DNA from: Ancylobacter tetraedralis | GTDB lineage: Bacteria; Pseudomonadota; Alphaproteobacteria; Rhizobiales; Xanthobacteraceae | Length of the DNA stretch: 64,000 nucleotides | Assembly: GCF_014195655.1 (NCBI RefSeq) | Contig: NZ_JACICD010000004.1 | Coordinates: forward strand, 62,001 to 126,000 | Direction of reading: 5' to 3' | Part shown: positions 38,677-47,712 of the stretch, piece by piece | Layout: each line of letters begins with the position of its first letter | Position numbering within the stretch: position 1 is the stretch's first letter | The notes under the pieces: model-generated | The model's input: only the letters and a program-made list of their open reading frames with translations | Database searches by the model: none | What the model was told of the DNA's origin: nothing | Made by a program: the position numbers and the translations under genes

Positions 38677-39579
38677 ATGTCGCTCCATGTCACGCCGCCT
38701 TTCGAAGCCTTCGCCGTCAACGCCCGCGCCGGTGAAATCATTGGTTCGCGTTCCGAGGGCCGGACGGCTCCCGCCTTCGACACCTTTGCGCCCGGTGCGC
38801 TGCCGGACGAGCGTCTTTCCGTCCAGCTCGGCCACATGGGCGTCGTGATCGCCGTCTCCACTCCGGCCCAGGGCGGGCCGGTCGGCGCCTCGTTCCGGGC
38901 TCCGGCACGCACCGAGAGCGCCGATACCATCCAGCTTCTCGTCACGCGCTCCGATTTCGAGCGGCTCGCCGGCCTTCTCGTTGAGGAGCACGGCGATGAG
39001 GGGCGTCTCGCATCCTCCTCCGATCCGGTGATCCAGCGCCTCGCCCTCGCCCTCGGCTCGGCCGAGCGCAGCGACAAGGAGTTCGGCGGCGTCTATGCCG
39101 ATGCGCTGCGCCTTGCCATCGTGACCCGTCTTCTCGCTGCCGATACGCGCTGCGAGGAAGAGGCGGGCGAGCAGCCGGGCATGCCGACGGCCCGGATTTC
39201 AGAGATCGACGCGCCGTCCAACCAGCCGCGCCGCCCCAAGACCGGCCTGCCGAAGTGGCGCTTCAAGCGCGTCGCGGCCTATGTCGAGGAGCATCTGGGC
39301 GAGGCGGTCACGCTGGCCGACATGGCCGAGGCCGCCGGCCTGAGCCGCATGCACTTCGCCGCCCAGTTCCGCATCGCCACGGGCGTGCGCCCGCATGAAT
39401 ACCTGCTGCGCCGCCGCATCGAGCGGGCCCAGGAAATGCTGCTGGAGAGCCGCGACTCGCTGGTCGAGATCGCGCTGGGCGTTGGCTTCCAGACGCAGGC
39501 CCACTTCACGACCGTGTTCCGCCGTTTCGTCGGCGACACCCCCTACCAGTGGCGCTGCGCCAACCGGAACCGTGGCTGA
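38677..39579 (+). CDS. AraC-family transcriptional regulator (300 aa)
   Basis: The N-terminal 190 residues have no recognised fold. The C-terminal AraC/XylS DNA-binding domain (about residues 200-296) has two helix-turn-helix units: LADMAEAAGLSRMHFAAQFR and LVEIALGVGFQTQAHFTTVFRR, then the terminal TPYQWR. Start at the ATG after GATCAGGCC; an earlier in-frame start at 38515 would add 54 residues of low-credibility sequence. Sits between the RND operon and the EmrAB-like pair, so it probably controls one or both exporters. Confidence 0.87.
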   Translation: MSLHVTPPFEAFAVNARAGEIIGSRSEGRTAPAFDTFAPGALPDERLSVQLGHMGVVIAVSTPAQGGPVGASFRAPARTESADTIQLLVTRSDFERLAGLLVEEHGDEGRLASSSDPVIQRLALALGSAERSDKEFGGVYADALRLAIVTRLLAADTRCEEEAGEQPGMPTARISEIDAPSNQPRRPKTGLPKWRFKRVAAYVEEHLGEAVTLADMAEAAGLSRMHFAAQFRIATGVRPHEYLLRRRIERAQEMLLESRDSLVEIALGVGFQTQAHFTTVFRRFVGDTPYQWRCANRNRG

Positions 39580-39609
39580 CGCGTGCAGGGCAGTGGGGGA
39601 GGGCCGGCC

Positions 39610-40728
39610 ATGTCGACAGTTCAAGCGGCCGGGAACAATTCTTCACCCGACGGGACCAATCCGCCGCCGGCTGCGTGGTGGGCCGGGTTGCGGCGGCTGG
39701 TTCTGCCGGCTGCCGCCATCCTTGCGGTGGTTGCGATCGTCGTCGTGTTCAACCATGGCTGGGCCTTCTGGGTCAGCGAAGCGGCGGTGCAGTCGACGGA
39801 CGATGCCTATATCGAGGCGAATGTCTCGACGATGAGCGCGCGGGTGAGCGGCAATGTGCTCAACGTGCTCGTGCATGACTTCCAGCCGGTGAAGGCCGGC
39901 GAGGTGCTGGTGGAGATCGATCCGGCCGACTATCAGGCGGCGGTCGATGGGGCGCAGGCGGCGGTTGCCGGTGCGCAGGCCGCGCTGTCGAACCTCGCCA
40001 ATCAGGAGACGCTGCAGCGCGCGCTGCTGGAGCAGGCCAAGGCGCAGCATGAATCCTCGCTCGCCGCCCAGACCTGGGCGCTGGAGGAGCGCAACCGGCA
40101 GCAGACGCTGGTTCAGGGCGGTATCGCCGGAACCGAGCAGAAGCTGCAGCAGGCCATGGCCAGCTATGACGAGGCGGTGGCGAATGTCGCCGCGACCAAT
40201 GCCTCCACGCAGGCCCAGCAGGCGCAGCTGGACGTGCTTGTGGGACAGGAGGGCACGCTGCGCGCCACGCTGGACGCGGCCCGCGCGAACCTCAAGACCG
40301 CCCAGCTCAAGCTCGGCTATACCTCGGTCATCGCCCCATTCGACGGCGTCGCCAGCACGCGCCGCGTGCAGGCGGGCGACTATGTGAATATAGGCACCAG
40401 CCTCATTTCGGTGGTGCCCGTGCCCAACGTCTATGTCATCGCCAATTTCAAGGAGACCCAGCTCACCCACGTGGCCTCAGGCCAGCCGGTCGAGCTGACG
40501 GTCGATACCTTCCCGGGCGAGGTTCTGCGCGGCCATGTCGGGCGCCTGTCGCCGGCCAGCGGCGCGGTGTTCTCGCTGCTGCCGCCCGACAACGCGACGG
40601 GCAATTTCACCAAGGTCGTCCAGCGCATCCCGGTGCGCATCGAGATCGATCCGGGTCAGGCGCTCACCAACCGCCTCAGGGCCGGCATGTCGGTGGAGGC
40701 ACATATCCATGTCGATGGCGGGCGCTGA
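39610..40728 (+). CDS. EmrA-type membrane fusion protein (372 aa)
   Basis: Adaptor for an MFS drug exporter. N-terminal anchor near residues 32-50 (LVLPAAAILAVVAIVVVF). Then QSTDDAYIEANVSTMSARVSGNV, the signature of EmrA/HlyD adaptors, a long alanine/glutamine-rich coiled coil (about 105-220), and YTSVIAPFDGVASTRRVQAGDYV. ATG at 39610 with GGGGGAGGGCC upstream. It overlaps the transporter gene by 20 bp. It starts 30 bp after the AraC-type gene, which may be co-transcribed. Confidence 0.9.
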   Translation: MSTVQAAGNNSSPDGTNPPPAAWWAGLRRLVLPAAAILAVVAIVVVFNHGWAFWVSEAAVQSTDDAYIEANVSTMSARVSGNVLNVLVHDFQPVKAGEVLVEIDPADYQAAVDGAQAAVAGAQAALSNLANQETLQRALLEQAKAQHESSLAAQTWALEERNRQQTLVQGGIAGTEQKLQQAMASYDEAVANVAATNASTQAQQAQLDVLVGQEGTLRATLDAARANLKTAQLKLGYTSVIAPFDGVASTRRVQAGDYVNIGTSLISVVPVPNVYVIANFKETQLTHVASGQPVELTVDTFPGEVLRGHVGRLSPASGAVFSLLPPDNATGNFTKVVQRIPVRIEIDPGQALTNRLRAGMSVEAHIHVDGGR

Positions 40729-42331
40729 CGCAGCGGCGGGTTCGGCGCAGGTCCCCCCGTCGCGCTCGCCGCGTCCGCTCTGCGCGGTGGCGGCGGTGCT
40801 GCTCGGCTCCTTCCTCGTCGGCTTCGATACCCGCCTGTTCGCCATCGGGCTGCCGGACTTGCGCGGCGCCTACGGGCTCTCGTTCGACCAGGGCGCCTGG
40901 CTCAACACCTTCGCCACCGCGCCGCAGATCCTGATCGCCCCCGCGGTTGCCTGGCTCGCCGCCACGTTCGGCGTGCGCCGCGTTCTGTTCTGGCCGAGCC
41001 TCGCCTATGCCGTCATCTCCCTTCTCCTGCCGCTCGTGCGCGGGTGGGAGACGCTGGTGGTGCTGCACAGCCTGCGCGGCCTGCTGCTCGGCGTCTTTAT
41101 CCCCGCCACCATCATGATCGTGCTGCGCACCCTGCCGCCGCGCTGGTGGGTGGCGGCGCTGGCGATCTACGCCTTCCGCCTGTCCTTCTCGCTCAATAGC
41201 GGGCCGCTGCTGATCGGCCTCTACGACGTGCGCTTCGGCTGGGAGTGGATCTACTGGCAGGACATGCTCATCGCCCCGGTCATGGGGGTGCTGGCGGTGC
41301 TGGGCACGCCGCGCGAGAAAGTGGATTTCGGGCTGCTGGAGCGGGCCGACTGGGGCGGCATGGCGCTGCTCGGCACCGGCTGGGCGCTGATCTATGCCGG
41401 GGTCGACCAGGGCAACCGGCTCGACTGGTTCCAATCGGGCCTCATCACCTCGCTCATCGGCGGCGGCGCGGCGCTGATCGTCGCGTTTCTCATCAACGAG
41501 TCGGTAGTTAGACACCCCTGGGCGAGCTACAAGGTCATCGCCTCGCGCAATGTCGGCCTCAGCTGCCTGATCGTGCTGTGCTACACCGGCACGAGCCTGT
41601 CGAACTCCCAGCTGGTGCCGGGTTTCCTCACCAATGTCGCGGGGCTGCGTCCCGAGGAAATCGGCTGGCCGATCTTCGTCACCGCCTGCCTGCCGCTTCT
41701 GGTCGCCGCGCCGATCGCGGTGTTCTTCGTGCGGTACTGCGACGCGCGGCTGTCGATGCTGGTCGGCTTCATCGCCTTCGCCGTCTCCGCGCGGATGGGA
41801 ACCGAGCTGACGCTCGTCTGGTCGCCCTGGAGCTTCGCGTCGATGGGCGTGATCCAGTCGATCGGGCAGGGCTTCACCCTTCTGGCGGTGATCGTGTTCA
41901 TCCTGGCCAATTCCGATCCGCGCAACGCCACCGCGTCCGCCGCCTATATCCAGGTGGTGCGGCTGGGCGGGGCGGAGACGGCGACATCGGTCATGGCGAC
42001 CTTCCTGCGCCATCGCGAGCAGCTCCATTCCTATCTGCTCGGCCTGCATGTTCCGGCCGGGGGCGATCATACCGAGAAAGCACTCGCCCAGCTCGGCAGC
42101 GCCTTTTCGGCGGACGGCGCCTCGCCAAATGCGCTGGCGGCGCGCAGCACCATGAGCCTGCACCAGCTGGTCAGCCAGCAGGCCAATGTGCTGGCCTATA
42201 TCGATGGTTTCCAGCTGACCTACTGGATCGCCCTGATCGGGCTCATCCTCGTGGCCCTGCTGAAGGCGGCGCCGGCGGGTCCGCTGGTGCCGGCCTCCGC
42301 CGCGGCGCGGCGGGTTGGCATCTCCCGCTAG
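40709..42331 (+). CDS. MFS exporter, DHA2/EmrB type (540 aa)
   Basis: Major-facilitator drug:proton antiporter with about fourteen hydrophobic segments, partner of the preceding adaptor. The first segment reads [26 protein letters not shown], where [12 protein letters not shown] is a variant of the DHA2 motif D1. [19 protein letters not shown] lies in the last large loop. The ATG at 40709 has GGAGGC at an 8-bp distance and overlaps the adaptor by 20 bp; the next ATG at 40715 is also possible. Unusual: several charged motifs of canonical EmrB are altered (for example [10 protein letters not shown]), so the substrate may differ. Confidence 0.87.
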   Translation: MSMAGADAAAGSAQVPPSRSPRPLCAVAAVLLGSFLVGFDTRLFAIGLPDLRGAYGLSFDQGAWLNTFATAPQILIAPAVAWLAATFGVRRVLFWPSLAYAVISLLLPLVRGWETLVVLHSLRGLLLGVFIPATIMIVLRTLPPRWWVAALAIYAFRLSFSLNSGPLLIGLYDVRFGWEWIYWQDMLIAPVMGVLAVLGTPREKVDFGLLERADWGGMALLGTGWALIYAGVDQGNRLDWFQSGLITSLIGGGAALIVAFLINESVVRHPWASYKVIASRNVGLSCLIVLCYTGTSLSNSQLVPGFLTNVAGLRPEEIGWPIFVTACLPLLVAAPIAVFFVRYCDARLSMLVGFIAFAVSARMGTELTLVWSPWSFASMGVIQSIGQGFTLLAVIVFILANSDPRNATASAAYIQVVRLGGAETATSVMATFLRHREQLHSYLLGLHVPAGGDHTEKALAQLGSAFSADGASPNALAARSTMSLHQLVSQQANVLAYIDGFQLTYWIALIGLILVALLKAAPAGPLVPASAAARRVGISR

Positions 42332-42374
42332 AGGCGGCGTGCCGCCCGACCGGGCGACACCCCCAGGAGGGGAC

Positions 42375-42387
42375 TATACTTGGGTAT
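42375..42387. promoter_or_regulatory. Second copy of TATAC-N3-GGTAT
   Basis: TATACTTGGGTAT, ten of thirteen bases identical to 38434-38446. It lies 44 bp after the MFS stop and about 150 bp before a small membrane-protein gene. Confidence 0.35.
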
Positions 42388-42534
42388 GCCGGGCGCATTC
42401 CAACGGTAAAGCTGTCTACACGCTTGTTCAGATGGAGCGGAACCCGCACTGGCGTAGTCTCCTGTCACTCACCGAAGCGAACCGGCCGACCCGCCGGCGC
42501 GGTACGGCGAGAACCGAAATGTCAGGACACCACG

Positions 42535-42723
42535 ATGTTTCTCGCCCTCGCCCTGCTCACCCTCATTGCCGGCCTGCTGCTCATGGTGATCGGCGGTACG
42601 CTGGTCGTTCACATGCCGGCGCCGCGGCGGTGGATGGTGGCGAGCTTCGTGGCGCTCGATGGCGGATTGCTGGCGGGCAGCCTTCTGGCGCTGCCCTTCG
42701 CCCTGCCGCTCGGGTTGGGCTGA
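42535..42723 (+). CDS. Small two-segment membrane protein (62 aa)
   Basis: Hydrophobic segments at about residues 4-26 and 35-60, joined by MPAPRRW. No family recognised. Ribosome site weak (AGGAC, 6-10 bp upstream). A perfect hairpin follows the stop codon, which supports a real transcription unit. It lies in the interval between the MFS exporter and the alpha/beta hydrolase gene. Confidence 0.5.
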   Translation: MFLALALLTLIAGLLLMVIGGTLVVHMPAPRRWMVASFVALDGGLLAGSLLALPFALPLGLG

Positions 42724-42737
42724 GATGCTCCTTTCGA

Positions 42738-42763
42738 CCGGGCGGAAAGCAAGATCCGCCCGG
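42738..42763 (+). terminator. Hairpin after the 62-aa gene
   Basis: CCGGGCGGA-AAGCAAGA-TCCGCCCGG, a perfect 9-bp stem 15 bp after the stop. No clear T-tract, so termination may be weak. Confidence 0.5.
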
Positions 42764-42968
42764 GGCCGCTCCTGCCCATCATTTCGGGACACCCACGGAT
42801 GTCCGATACGTCGAACCTCGCAGGCAACCCCGCAGTCACCGCCCAGACGCACAGCGGGTGACAGATTTCGGCCTTGGCCCTGTTGCGCCGACACGGATGC
42901 CGCGGCGCGCCGAGGCCCTCACGTCTTCTTCCTCAACAATCGCTTGTCTACCTGAAAGGAATATCGCC

Positions 42969-43805
42969 ATGGGTTACGTCACCACCAAGGACGGCGTCGA
43001 GATCTTCTTCAAGGACTGGGGTCCGAAGGACGCGCAGCCGATCGTGTTCCATCATGGCTGGCCCCTGTCGTCGGACGACTGGGACGCCCAGATGATGTTC
43101 TTCCTCGCCCATGGCTACCGCGTCGTCGCCTCGGATCGTCGCGGCCATGGCCGCTCGGCCCAGGTGTCGGATGGACACGACATGGATCACTACGCCGCCG
43201 ATGCCTCGGCGGTGGCCGAACATCTCGACCTCAAGAACGCGGTGCATATCGGCCATTCGACCGGCGGTGGCGAAGTCGCTCGCTATGTCGCCAAGTTCGG
43301 CGAGCCGCAGGGCCGTGTCGCCAAGGCCGTGCTGGTTTCCGCGGTTCCCCCGATCATGGTGAAGACCGAGAGCAACCCGGGTGGCACGCCGATCGAGGTG
43401 TTCGACGGCTTCCGTTCGGCGCTGGCCGCCAATCGCGCGCAGTTCTTCCTCGATGTCGCGGCCGGCCCGTTCTACGGCTTCAACCGTCCCGGCGCGAAGG
43501 TCTCGCAGGGCGTGATCGACAATTGGTGGCGCCAGGGCATGACCGGCAGCGCCAAGGCCCATTACGAGGGCATCAAGGCATTCTCCGAAACCGACCAGAC
43601 CGAGGACCTCAAGGCCATCACCGTGCCGGTGCTGGTGCTGCAGGGCGATGACGACCAGGTCGTTCCCTACAAGGACGCCTCGCTGCTCCAGGCCAAGCTG
43701 CTGAAGAATGCCACGCTCAAGGTCTATGAGGGCTTCCCGCACGGCATGCTCACCACTCATGCCGATGTGATCAACCCGGACCTGCTCGCCTTCGTTAAGG
43801 GCTGA
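42969..43805 (+). CDS. Alpha/beta hydrolase, cofactor-free haloperoxidase/esterase type (278 aa)
   Basis: Catalytic triad visible: serine in GHSTGGGE (about residues 96-103), aspartate in [11 protein letters not shown] and histidine in GFPHGM. The oxyanion segment is [12 protein letters not shown] and the DRRGHGRS strand is typical. These are the features of the non-haem chloroperoxidase/arylesterase group, which acts on esters or forms peracids. ATG at 42969 with AAAGGA 8-10 bp upstream. Monocistronic: a strong terminator follows. Cytoplasmic, no signal peptide. Confidence 0.9.
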   Translation: MGYVTTKDGVEIFFKDWGPKDAQPIVFHHGWPLSSDDWDAQMMFFLAHGYRVVASDRRGHGRSAQVSDGHDMDHYAADASAVAEHLDLKNAVHIGHSTGGGEVARYVAKFGEPQGRVAKAVLVSAVPPIMVKTESNPGGTPIEVFDGFRSALAANRAQFFLDVAAGPFYGFNRPGAKVSQGVIDNWWRQGMTGSAKAHYEGIKAFSETDQTEDLKAITVPVLVLQGDDDQVVPYKDASLLQAKLLKNATLKVYEGFPHGMLTTHADVINPDLLAFVKG

Positions 43806-43831
43806 ACGATCCGGCTCGTGCCGGCCTGCGG

Positions 43832-43870
43832 CGGCCGCTCCTCTTCGGGGGAGCGGCCGTCTGCGTTTTG
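43832..43870 (+). terminator. Terminator after the alpha/beta hydrolase gene
   Basis: CGGCCGCTCC and GGAGCGGCCG form a 10-bp perfect stem with the TTCG-containing loop, followed by TCTGCGTTTTG. Confidence 0.8.
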
Positions 43871-44020
43871 CCGGGGGGGGGAATGGAAGGATGGCCGGCG
43901 GCGAAACGTGAGCGGATTCCGCCGGATGGCGCATCGGCCGGCCGAATGAGACGGAAAGATGAGAGAAAGAGGCTCTCGTCATTGCATCGTCGAGATTACG
44001 ATTATTATTATCAACTCAGG

Positions 44021-44035
44021 TATCTTCGTAAGATA
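44021..44035. promoter_or_regulatory. Inverted repeat in an AT-rich leader
   Basis: TATCTT-CGT-AAGATA, perfect 6-bp arms, 156-170 bp upstream of the 117-aa gene. The 43871-44190 interval is otherwise gene-free, and its part 43960-44110 is clearly richer in A and T than the surroundings, as expected of a promoter region. No convincing -35/-10 pair. Confidence 0.35.
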
Positions 44036-44190
44036 GATCATGCGTTCGACGCCGGTATCGACGCGAATTTCGGAATAGTTCCACGATCTGTACGAAAATT
44101 AACTGATTGACGGGATTCACCGTCGCGCGTTTCCTGATCGGGTCGCTTGCGGGCCCATGGCCCGCTTCTCACCAGACAGGGAGAATGCCG

Positions 44191-44544
44191 ATGACCCAGG
44201 AAAACCCGCCTCCCGTGACCCGCGGATGGCGCGATGCGCTTCATCCCATGCCGAAGCCGGCGACAGCCCGCCCCGAGGGCAGCGAGGACGTCTATTACAT
44301 CCTCTATTATGCCGAGCAGACCACCACCGGCGTGATGGGGCCGCTGCGGCGAGCGCGCTATGCAAGTGCGCATGAGGCGGCGGACCGGGCGATGGAGATG
44401 CTGCGCGCGGGCCTGCAGCGGCCGGTCGAGATTCGCGATCGGCAGGACCGGCTGATCACCTGCGAGATGATGGGCTGGCAACTGCCGCCGCTCGCGCGGG
44501 GTGGGGACTTCGAGACGGCGGGCGCCGCGCGGCGCTTCGCCTGA
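44191..44544 (+). CDS. Hypothetical protein (117 aa)
   Basis: Soluble, no family recognised. YYILYYAEQTTTGVMGPLRRARYASAHEAADRAMEML suggests a beta-strand pair followed by a helix, and the C-terminus holds DRQDRLITCEMMGWQLPP. Ribosome site GGGAG 7 bp upstream of the ATG at 44191; the ATG at 44185 is too close to it. Two hairpins follow, so this looks like a single-gene transcript. Confidence 0.6.
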   Translation: MTQENPPPVTRGWRDALHPMPKPATARPEGSEDVYYILYYAEQTTTGVMGPLRRARYASAHEAADRAMEMLRAGLQRPVEIRDRQDRLITCEMMGWQLPPLARGGDFETAGAARRFA

Positions 44545-44575
44545 CCGTCCGACCCGATGTCAGACCTGCGGACAC

Positions 44576-44637
44576 CGCCGGCCTTGTGGCCGGCGATGTC
44601 GTTTTCAGGCGGGCGCCTTGCGAGGCGCTGTCTTTTT
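44576..44637 (+). terminator. Two consecutive hairpins, the second a classic terminator
   Basis: CGCCGGCC-TTGT-GGCCGGCG at 44576-44595, then GCGCCT-TGCG-AGGCGC at 44613-44628 followed by TGTCTTTTT. Ends the transcript of the 117-aa gene before the TRAP operon. Confidence 0.85.
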
Positions 44638-44740
44638 CGGAGGGGCAGGCGTCATGCGGCTGACGCTGCGGTAGCGCGCGCGGGCAACACCTCTCAAGCG
44701 ATTGCCATGCGCGGAGGCCCAGCGCATATTCAATTACGTG

Positions 44741-44752
44741 AGACCATGGTCT
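44741..44752. promoter_or_regulatory. Perfect palindrome upstream of the TRAP genes
   Basis: AGACCATGGTCT, a 12-bp perfect palindrome 88 bp before the dctQ-type start. Candidate operator for a regulator that controls the transporter; its identity is unknown and no regulator gene is adjacent. Confidence 0.45.
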
Positions 44753-44839
44753 ATCTTGCTGAGGATCGGCTAACCGGCGAATGCATCGCATTCCAAGCCG
44801 CAACGACAAAAAGTCGGCGCAGACCAAGGGGGACGTTCA

Positions 44840-45379
44840 ATGGCAGGGCTTCTGGCCTTCAGCCGAGGCGTGGACTGGCTGAACGAGAAATTCGGCTGGC
44901 TGGCGGATTATTGCGTGCTGCTCGCCTGCCTCATCAGCGCAGGCAATGCCACCGTCCGCTATCTCCTGAGCTACAGCACCAACGGGCTCCTGGAGATCCA
45001 GTGGTATCTGTTCGGCGCGGTGGTGCTGCTCGGCGCTCCCTATACGCTCAAGCGCAACGAGCATGTGCGTGTTGATCTTCTCTACATGTCGCTCTCCCCG
45101 CGCGGGCGTCTGTGGGTCGACACGCTCGGCTTCACGATCATCCTCATTCCCGCCAGCCTCTATCTGGCCTGGCTCAGCTTTCCGTTCTTCTGGCAGTCCT
45201 TCGTCTCCGACGAGGTGTCGCAGAATGCCGGCGGGCTGATCCTCTGGCCCGCCAAGCTGCTCCTGCCGCTGGGCTTTGCTCTGCTCGCCATTCAGGGCAT
45301 CTCGGAACTCATCAAGCGCGTGGCCGCCCTGGGTGGCGCGATCGAGATCGCAACCGATTACGAAAAGCCGCTGCAGTGA
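44840..45379 (+). CDS. TRAP transporter small membrane subunit, DctQ type (179 aa)
   Basis: Four membrane segments typical of DctQ: about residues 20-40, 55-75, 95-117 and 139-160. The NEHVRVDLLY segment after the second segment is a family hallmark. Partner of the large subunit downstream, 68 bp away. AAGGGGGACGTTCA precedes the ATG. No TRAP binding protein (DctP) gene lies before or after it within the window. Substrate probably an organic acid, unspecified. Confidence 0.88.
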   Translation: MAGLLAFSRGVDWLNEKFGWLADYCVLLACLISAGNATVRYLLSYSTNGLLEIQWYLFGAVVLLGAPYTLKRNEHVRVDLLYMSLSPRGRLWVDTLGFTIILIPASLYLAWLSFPFFWQSFVSDEVSQNAGGLILWPAKLLLPLGFALLAIQGISELIKRVAALGGAIEIATDYEKPLQ

Positions 45380-45447
45380 GCCGCCGGCCGCCGTCGATCC
45401 CTTCGCGAATCCGCGCCCCTTCCCGATTCTGAACGAGAGAGCCCGGC

Positions 45448-46860
45448 ATGTTCTCCCACGGCGTGATGCCCCCGCTCATGTTCGGCGGCATGATCTGCTT
45501 CATGATCATCGGCTTCCCGGTCGCGTTCTCGCTGATCGCGGTCGGCCTGTTCTTCGGCACGCTCGGCATATTGACCGATCATTTCCACCCGAGCTTCCTG
45601 CAGGCGCTGCCGCTGCGCTTCTACGGCATCATCTCCAACGACCTTTTGCTGGCGATCCCCTTCTTCACCTTCATGGGGGCGATCCTGGAGCGCTGCGGGC
45701 TGGCGGAGGACCTGCTGGAAGGCACGGGCAAGCTGTTCGGCAAGGTGCCGGGCGGCCTTGCCTATGCGGTGATCGTGGTGGGTGCGATTCTCGGCGCCAT
45801 CACCGGCACGGTGGCGGCCTCGGTCATTGCCATGGGCGTAATCTCGCTGCCCGTCATGATGCGCTACGGCTATGACCAGAAACTCGCCACCGGCGTCATC
45901 GCGGCGTCCGGCACCATCACCCAGCTCATCCCGCCCTCGCTGGTGCTCATCGTTCTCGCCGAGCAGCTCGGGAAGCCGGTGGGCGACATGTATCTGGGCG
46001 CCATCGGCCCCTCCATCCTGCAGGTGCTGCTGTTTCTCGCCTATGTCTTCGTGCTGTCGCTGTTCAAGCCGCATCACATGCCGCCGCTGCCGCCGGAGGC
46101 GATCGGCGAGGGTGGCTGGCCGCTGATCAAGCAGGTGCTGTGGGGCATGATCCCCTCCATCGTGCTGATCGCGCTGGTGCTCGGCACGCTGGCCATGGGT
46201 CTTGCCACGCCGACCGAGGCCGGCGCCATGGGCGCGGTGGGTGCCATCGTGCTGGCGGCGATGCACGGACGGCTCACCTGGACGCTGGTTCGCCAGGCCA
46301 TGGAATCGACCATGCGCCTGACCGCGATGGTGGTGTTCATCCTCATCGGAGCCACCGTGTTCAGCCTGGTGTTCCAGGGCATGGACGGCGCCCGCTGGAT
46401 CGAGCATCTGCTGTCTCAGCTGCCGGGCGGGCGGGTCGGCTTCCTGATCTTCGTCAACATCTTCGTCTTCTTCATCGCGTTCTTCCTCGATTTCTTCGAG
46501 ATCGCGTTCATCATCGTGCCGCTGCTGGTACCGGTGGCGGTGAAACTGGACATCAACCTCATCTGGTTCGGCGTGCTGCTGTGCGTCAACATGCAGACCG
46601 CGTTCATGCACCCGCCCTTCGGCTTCGCGCTGTTCTACCTGCGCGGCATCGCTCCACCGTCGATCCGCACCTCGCAGATCTACTGGGGGGCGATCCCGTG
46701 GCTGGCGATGCAGCTCATCCTCGTGATCGTGGTGATCATGTGGCCCGAAGCCGTGACCTACTGGGTGAGCCCGGGCTCGACGGTCGACCCCTCCACGATC
46801 GAGCTCAACATTCCTCAGTTCGAGCCTCCCGCGCTCGACATGGGGCCGCCCAAGTTCTGA
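45448..46860 (+). CDS. TRAP transporter large permease, DctM type (470 aa)
   Basis: Sodium-driven secondary transporter subunit of the inner membrane with about twelve or more hydrophobic segments. Family blocks are IPFFTFMGAILERCGLAEDLL, GTVAASVIAMGVISLP, IPPSLVLIVLAEQ and LATPTEAGAMGAVGA. It has a long second half, as in the 470-residue subclass often linked with C4-acids or mannitol/chloroaromatics-type TRAPs. Start ATG with GAGAGAGCCCGGC upstream. A bidirectional terminator follows. Confidence 0.9.
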   Translation: MFSHGVMPPLMFGGMICFMIIGFPVAFSLIAVGLFFGTLGILTDHFHPSFLQALPLRFYGIISNDLLLAIPFFTFMGAILERCGLAEDLLEGTGKLFGKVPGGLAYAVIVVGAILGAITGTVAASVIAMGVISLPVMMRYGYDQKLATGVIAASGTITQLIPPSLVLIVLAEQLGKPVGDMYLGAIGPSILQVLLFLAYVFVLSLFKPHHMPPLPPEAIGEGGWPLIKQVLWGMIPSIVLIALVLGTLAMGLATPTEAGAMGAVGAIVLAAMHGRLTWTLVRQAMESTMRLTAMVVFILIGATVFSLVFQGMDGARWIEHLLSQLPGGRVGFLIFVNIFVFFIAFFLDFFEIAFIIVPLLVPVAVKLDINLIWFGVLLCVNMQTAFMHPPFGFALFYLRGIAPPSIRTSQIYWGAIPWLAMQLILVIVVIMWPEAVTYWVSPGSTVDPSTIELNIPQFEPPALDMGPPKF

Positions 46861-46884
46861 GGTGGCGATCGCATGATGACGAAC

Positions 46885-46922
46885 GACCCGGGCTCTCTCC
46901 CATCGAATGGGAGGCCCGGGTC
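46885..46922. terminator. Strong bidirectional terminator
   Basis: Nested stem: GACCCGGGC and GCCCGGGTC outside, CTCCCAT-CGA-ATGGGAG inside, separated by a 3-base bulge. Lies between the convergent dctM-type gene and the 163-aa membrane-protein gene. Confidence 0.75.
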
Positions 46923-46930
46923 GAGCGCGT

Positions 46931-47422
46931 TCAGAAGGCGTGCCGGGCCGGTGCCCGGCTGCCGCGCACCGCGACGATTCCGGCGAGCACGAACAGCGCC
47001 AGCACCGCCAGCTGGGCGATGGCGAAGGGGGGCTCGGACTGCGTGGGCGCCAGCGCCTGGAGCGCGGGCACCTTGGCGAAGGACTGGGCGATGCCGACAA
47101 ACACCAGCAGCCAGAGGCTGATCACCACGCCCACCGGGTAGATCCAGTTCCAGTGCCCGGCACGGTGGAAGTGGTAGCGGGCGGGCAGCGTCACCGCGAG
47201 CACCACCAGCGCCACCAGCCCGACAATGTGCGAGGGCAGGAGGCCGGTGAAGGGAAAGCCGAAGCCGGTCGCGCTGGTCGCGACGGCGGTGGCGAGAAAG
47301 ATGGCGGTCAGCCGCGGCCGGTCGCGCCCGGCGAAAAGATCGAACAGCACGACAAAACCGACGGCGATGGCGATCAGGCTCAACCAGGTGTGAAACCCGG
47401 TCCAGGTAACAGGATTGAACAT
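46931..47422 (-). CDS. Four-segment membrane protein of unknown function (163 aa)
   Basis: Hydrophobic segments at about residues 13-31, 38-56, 66-84, 95-115 and 130-150. Histidines sit at or near membrane borders (GFHTW, PSHIV, RYHFHRAGHWNW), which might bind haem or metal. I recognise no named family. ATG at 47422 with GGGAG 8 bp upstream. Divergent from the Bcr/CflA exporter gene. Confidence 0.65.
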   Translation of the reverse strand: MFNPVTWTGFHTWLSLIAIAVGFVVLFDLFAGRDRPRLTAIFLATAVATSATGFGFPFTGLLPSHIVGLVALVVLAVTLPARYHFHRAGHWNWIYPVGVVISLWLLVFVGIAQSFAKVPALQALAPTQSEPPFAIAQLAVLALFVLAGIVAVRGSRAPARHAF

Positions 47423-47712
47423 GGCGGTGCTCCCGTGTGGCCCCAACTCAGTTGCGGTATCGAGGCGCACCGACCCCACCAGCGCGCCGCCGCCAGCTCG
47501 AACAACCGGGCGGCGATGTTTCATGATAGCCATCATTTTAATGTCGGCCAGTGCCCAGCCCCGTCCGCGGGTCGGCCCGACGCGGCGCCGGGCGCCGGGG
47601 CGGGCGATTTCGCGAAGCTGTGTCCTCAAGTCCATTGGGCGGGAGCGACTTTTGCGCCATAAGGCGTGCCGGGCCCGCCAATGGTGGGCGCCTCGCATGC
47701 GACGGACCTCAC

